Assembly: GCA_964458705.1 (NCBI GenBank)
Contig: CAYWKD010000007.1
Location: 29,334-93,333 of the forward strand
DNA: 64,000 nt
Direction: 5' to 3'
Source of the DNA: JAAUTG01 sp964458705
GTDB lineage: Bacteria > Bacteroidota > Bacteroidia > Chitinophagales > Saprospiraceae
The notes below the pieces were generated by a model that saw only the letters and a program-made list of their open reading frames with translations, did not search any database and was not told where the DNA came from. A program made the translations under genes and the position numbers. Each line of letters starts with the position of its first letter. The stretch's first letter is position 1. Shown in pieces: positions 60,267 to 64,000 of this stretch.

Positions 60267-63200
60267 TTAGTTTTGAAGCTGCCAAAACCAATTTCCATTT
60301 GTCCTGATGTAGCCAATGGCATTGCCTTTTTCCACCCTTAAAATATCATTTCCAACAGGTATGATTTGCTCGTGCTTTGGAGGTAATAGCAGGTCGCCGT
60401 TGCTATTCACTAAGCCGTAGAGTCCTTTAATTCTGATTTGTGCAAAACCATTTTTAAATGCTGTGATATTATCGTATTTCGGTGGAATTACTTTAATACC
60501 TTTTTTATTGATGACTCCCCATTTATTTCCTATTCTGACAATAGCTACACCATTTTGGAAAGAACTAGCTGCTTCGTAATAGCCATCGTACAAGTTAGCT
60601 TCTTCCGTGATGAAGTAAAAACGATAACTCGCATCACGCATCAATCCTCTGCCTTCTTCGAAGTTTAGTAGTCGGTTCAAACTCGGCTGTATGACTTGCT
60701 GCCCTTTTTGATTGACTAAACCCGCTTTTCGGTAGCCTTGATAAACGACTGCCTTCCCACTACTAAATTCTAGGCATTTGGAGTATTTAAAATCTACAAC
60801 TACTTCGCCCAACCGGTTAATATAGCCACATACTCCATCCTGCTGAACGGCTGCTTTGCCTTCTATAAAAGGTGAAGTTCGTGAATAAATCGCTGGAATA
60901 ACTAGGTTGCCAATTGTATTAATGTAGCCATATTTATCTTTCAATTTAACGGCTGCCAATCCTTCAGAAAAAGGATAAATGTAGCGATAATGATGGTTGG
61001 TGATGATCTGTCCTTGAGTGTTAATAATGCCATATCGAAATCGCTCACGCCCATACTGTGCGACTGCTAGGCCGAAGTCATTAAACGGACTGATGTGGTT
61101 GAATTTTGGGGATACTATTTCATTGCCTTTTCGGTCAATTAAGCCCCACTTACCAGCTTGTACCACTCTAGCTACATCATTCTTAAAATCATGTACTTTT
61201 GAATAAGCAACTTTTAAAATAACCTCTCCTGCTTTGTTGAGATAAACAATATTGTTACCACGCTTTGCCCAAGTCAATCCCTCTTTTAAATTACCGATAT
61301 CGTCATACTGAAACGATAAAACGATATTGTCATGATGGTCAACTAGTCCCCACTTTCCACGATATTCTACTGCTGCAACGCCTTCGGAATAGTTAGCTAC
61401 TTTATCGTATTTTGGGCTTATAGCAACTTTTCCTTTTTGATCTACAAAGCCCCAGAGATCGCCAATTCGGATCGCAATTTTTCCTTCGCTAACATCACCT
61501 ATTTCGTCGTAGTTTGCCTCAATAATCATATTGCCTAAAGTATCAATCACACCGTATTTGGGAAGGGATTTATGGGTAATTAAAGCAGCTTGTTTTTCAT
61601 TTTGTGGTAATACATTTAGGGCATCGTATTCACAATTAATAATTGTTTTTCCTTTGCTATCTATACCTCCCCACTTATCAGATTGTAGCACTAGTGCTAC
61701 TTTATTTTCAAATGGCAAGACGAACTCATAGCTGGCTGGAACGCTCATTTTTCCATTTGTATTGATGTAGCCCCAGATGCAACTTTCGCAGGTTAGCCAA
61801 GCCTTTTCATTAAATGCCATATCATCGGCAGTATAATCAAACATGAAATACTGGGTTTGTAAAGATTGTAAAAAAGGCATGAGAGGTAGCAATCCAAACG
61901 GAGTGTTTGTAGCTCCTGATAGCTTACCATAAAAAGCCGTAGGGGCTAAGCCTTCTTGAAAATCGCCGATGTAAGTAGCATCTCGGAGCAATACTCGACC
62001 AATAGTATCCACTAGACCGAATTTGCCATTGGAAAAAATGCAGCGTGCTATTGGATAATTTTGCTCAAAATCTTCAAAATAGATATGTAGAAAATCAATT
62101 GGCGTAACGAGTTTGCCAATTTTATTATTTACTAAACCAAATAGCTGCTCAAATTGATAAGTCGTTCGGTTAAATTCATAGCGAGTGCCATTGTTTAAGC
62201 CAACAAGAGTGAAACCCAGTTCTTTTTTGACTTCCACATAATCAAATTGTGGTTCTATGCTATCATCACCACCCTCTAAACTGCGTAGTCCCCATTTTCC
62301 TTCAAGGTTGTTATAATACCATTCAAATTCATCAAGGCGGCGTTTTTGGTCTTCTGTTTTATCGTTTTGGGATTTAATGTTGAAAGTTAGGTGATTATTG
62401 AGCTTGACTTGCTTGTTGCTTACTGTTCCATCATCATTTTTGTAGAGCAGCGTTAGATTTCCTTGCTTAAAGGCTTTAATTTGCAATTTGTTTACTTCTA
62501 TTTTTTCGTATTGAGGAGGCAGTATCAACTGTGCCGTAGCGTTTAGGATGCCATATTTTCCATTCTTTTTGATAATACTTATTCCTTGTTGAACTGGAGC
62601 AATATAATCAAATTCATTTTTCAATATGATGCGTCCCTGATAGTCAATAATGCCCCATCCCTGTTCGCTCTTGCAACGAAGCAAATCATTAGTAAAAGCT
62701 AAGATTTCATTATATTTTGGCGTGATTACCCAGTTGTTATTCAGATGAATAAGTCCATATTTATTTTCCTTTTTCACGAGCAGATATTCTTTTGAGAACG
62801 GCTCAAAACTTTCTATTGCTTTAGCACTCACTAATTTATTGGTTAGCAAGGAAAAAGCAGCTAGTTCATTTTCTCGCTGAAACACAATTAGATAGGGCGT
62901 TATTTCTCTAAAGGAGTTGTAGGATGGTTCTACGATGGCATCTCCTCTATGATTTTTAATGCCCCAGTTCCCTTGTTCTTTATATAGAATTAAATTTTGA
63001 TATAAGATTTTTAAATCGCTTGCAATACAAGGCAGAATTACTTTTCCATTTTCATTAAGTAAGCCTTTTTGTTGATTCTTTTGTACTAGGATGAACGACT
63101 TGAATGATTCAAGAGATTCGTATTCTGCTGCTGCAACTTGTGCTCCATTTTTATCTATTAATCCCCATAATTCCTCCACTTTGAAGGACATCAATTCTTC

Positions 63201-63572
63201 ATTCCATAGTTGCAGATCGTCGTAATCTTTTAAAATTACCTTTCCAGTTGCATTAACTAGTTCTATCTTATTAGCAGAACGGACTTCTATAAATTCCTTT
63301 CCTAACACCTGTAAATCATCGAATTGTAGAGGTAGCTGGAGCTGTCCATCTTGATGGAGTAATCCAACCGCTCCATCTTTTTGCACCTTTGCATAACTAT
63401 ATTCATCAAAGCTAGTCATGGCGTCAAAAGTAGCTGGTGTGATTATTTGAGCAGATTCGTTAATTAGCCCCCACTTTCCTGATTTTTTTATGGGTAAAAC
63501 CATGGACTGTGATTGGCTGACGGCTAGACAATTCATTACAGAAAAAAAGAATAAGATACTGTAAATTTTCAT
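60267..63572 (-). CDS. secreted WG-repeat protein (about 25 repeats)
   Basis: 1101-aa protein starting MKIYSILFFFSVMN with a signal peptide ending near 22. The rest is almost wholly WG (KWG) repeats of about 40 residues, each like KWGLINxxGxxVIxPxYDxI, followed by FxxGxAxV. I count about 25, some degenerate. The repeats probably form a long curved beta solenoid or propeller. No enzymatic domain and no T9SS sorting domain at the end (GYIRTNGNWFWQLQN). Location could be periplasmic or surface. The frame opens at 63605, but the ATG at 63572 gives a proper signal. Function unknown. Confidence 0.85.
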   Translation of the reverse strand: MKIYSILFFFSVMNCLAVSQSQSMVLPIKKSGKWGLINESAQIITPATFDAMTSFDEYSYAKVQKDGAVGLLHQDGQLQLPLQFDDLQVLGKEFIEVRSANKIELVNATGKVILKDYDDLQLWNEELMSFKVEELWGLIDKNGAQVAAAEYESLESFKSFILVQKNQQKGLLNENGKVILPCIASDLKILYQNLILYKEQGNWGIKNHRGDAIVEPSYNSFREITPYLIVFQRENELAAFSLLTNKLVSAKAIESFEPFSKEYLLVKKENKYGLIHLNNNWVITPKYNEILAFTNDLLRCKSEQGWGIIDYQGRIILKNEFDYIAPVQQGISIIKKNGKYGILNATAQLILPPQYEKIEVNKLQIKAFKQGNLTLLYKNDDGTVSNKQVKLNNHLTFNIKSQNDKTEDQKRRLDEFEWYYNNLEGKWGLRSLEGGDDSIEPQFDYVEVKKELGFTLVGLNNGTRYEFNRTTYQFEQLFGLVNNKIGKLVTPIDFLHIYFEDFEQNYPIARCIFSNGKFGLVDTIGRVLLRDATYIGDFQEGLAPTAFYGKLSGATNTPFGLLPLMPFLQSLQTQYFMFDYTADDMAFNEKAWLTCESCIWGYINTNGKMSVPASYEFVLPFENKVALVLQSDKWGGIDSKGKTIINCEYDALNVLPQNEKQAALITHKSLPKYGVIDTLGNMIIEANYDEIGDVSEGKIAIRIGDLWGFVDQKGKVAISPKYDKVANYSEGVAAVEYRGKWGLVDHHDNIVLSFQYDDIGNLKEGLTWAKRGNNIVYLNKAGEVILKVAYSKVHDFKNDVARVVQAGKWGLIDRKGNEIVSPKFNHISPFNDFGLAVAQYGRERFRYGIINTQGQIITNHHYRYIYPFSEGLAAVKLKDKYGYINTIGNLVIPAIYSRTSPFIEGKAAVQQDGVCGYINRLGEVVVDFKYSKCLEFSSGKAVVYQGYRKAGLVNQKGQQVIQPSLNRLLNFEEGRGLMRDASYRFYFITEEANLYDGYYEAASSFQNGVAIVRIGNKWGVINKKGIKVIPPKYDNITAFKNGFAQIRIKGLYGLVNSNGDLLLPPKHEQIIPVGNDILRVEKGNAIGYIRTNGNWFWQLQN

Positions 63573-63706
63573 AAATATTTGATTACTAGTAGGATACAGA
63601 CGCAATGTTTTTTAGACGAAAAGCAGAACTGAGCTAATACATTTAACGTTCTCTGTTCGTTATGATTACCTATTTATCACATATTACAAAGTTTAATGAA
63701 TAATAA

Positions 63707-63841
63707 ATGAATAGTGTATTCCTAAAAATCAAGACCTTTCTTAAAAAGTATGGTTGGAAAGCACTAGCAATATGGATTGTATGGAATATAATTAAATTCA
63801 CAGTGATTGTGAAATTAGTAGATGCTTTTTGGCCTGAATAG
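63707..63841 (+). CDS. 44-aa single-pass membrane peptide
   Basis: Short ORF MNSVFLKIKTFLKKYG followed by a hydrophobic stretch (WKALAIWIVWNIIKFTVIV) and FWPE at the end. A basic N-terminus and one membrane span make it a credible small membrane protein. It is too short for most gene finders. It is monocistronic and divergent from the WG-repeat gene. No family recognised. Confidence 0.55.
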   Translation: MNSVFLKIKTFLKKYGWKALAIWIVWNIIKFTVIVKLVDAFWPE

Positions 63842-63920
63842 ATCAATTTATGTTTTGCCCCTGTAGCAAAGTATACGTCTTGTGATTTCCAGCAATACGG
63901 TATAGGTTTATGAAATAGTG

Positions 63921-63998
63921 TTATTGAATAATAGGCTCACCAATAAAAACTTTAATTTCTGGTGATATTTGCACTTTTATTTTTACAATCAATGGTTC
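63921..63998 (-). CDS. 3' end of a gene entering from the right edge (partial)
   Basis: On the minus strand the frame encodes EPLIVKIKVQISPEIKVFIG followed by EPIIQ and a stop at 63921-63923. It is open to the window edge. The length is too small to assign a family; it is supported only by its coding-like composition and by sitting at the edge. Confidence 0.35.
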   Translation of the reverse strand, partial: EPLIVKIKVQISPEIKVFIGEPIIQ

Positions 63999-64000
63999 TT

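Overview
The window looks like a chromosomal segment of a Bacteroidota bacterium, most likely from the Saprospiria (Saprospiraceae/Lewinella-like). The evidence is the set of type IX secretion (T9SS) cargo proteins with type A and type B C-terminal sorting domains, a PorP/SprF partner, SprB repeats, Bacteroidota-type promoters (TTG ... TAnnTTTG), a TamL-type lipoprotein, an HU-TPR-RNase G block and a 30-residue AURKAIP1/COX24-like ribosomal protein. The DNA is AT-rich throughout. There is one assembly gap of 100 N (50628-50727). I see no insertion sequence, prophage, CRISPR array or rRNA.

Layout. 1-2625: 3'-part of a BCS1-like AAA ATPase, exonuclease III and a GH25 lysozyme lipoprotein. 3112-17747: a T9SS surface-protein island with a small FnIII-like cargo, an orphan LuxR response regulator, a 1771-aa CUB/dockerin/cohesin-like cargo, a single-cohesin cargo, a 1799-aa adhesin with five cohesin-like modules, about twelve SprB repeats and a type B sorting domain, and its PorP/SprF partner. 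17744-30910: housekeeping genes (EI24 membrane protein, ricT-like, holB, tRNA-Met, aminotransferase, argS, coaD, rpmI-rplT) and an outer-membrane protein/anti-sigma/ECF sigma block. 31107-39706: moaC, groESL behind a sigma54-like promoter, DUF2911, an FG-GAP T9SS protein, a lipoprotein and a broken porin. 39885-50866: tamL, an SPOUT methyltransferase, a LytTR regulator, an MTR-kinase-like phosphotransferase, pgl, DUF4403, an S41 protease and a lipoprotein split by the gap. 50863-55975: SDR, GNAT, RNase G, mS38-like peptide, TPR protein, HU. 56283-60002: an uncharacterised three-gene operon (four-TM protein, GTPase-like P-loop protein, coiled-coil protein). 60267-64000: a WG-repeat protein of about 25 repeats, a 44-aa membrane peptide and the tail of a gene entering from the right.

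How genes work together. The strongest candidate for a new system is the island at 5026-17747. A dockerin-bearing secreted protein is encoded beside one single-cohesin protein and one five-cohesin adhesin, and all three carry T9SS signals. This suggests a calcium-dependent, scaffoldin-like surface assembly exported by T9SS, but without any nearby carbohydrate enzymes. The second candidate is the membrane/GTPase/coiled-coil operon at 56283-60002, which matches no named system I can identify from sequence alone.

All function calls come from reading translated sequence and motifs by eye. No database search was run.
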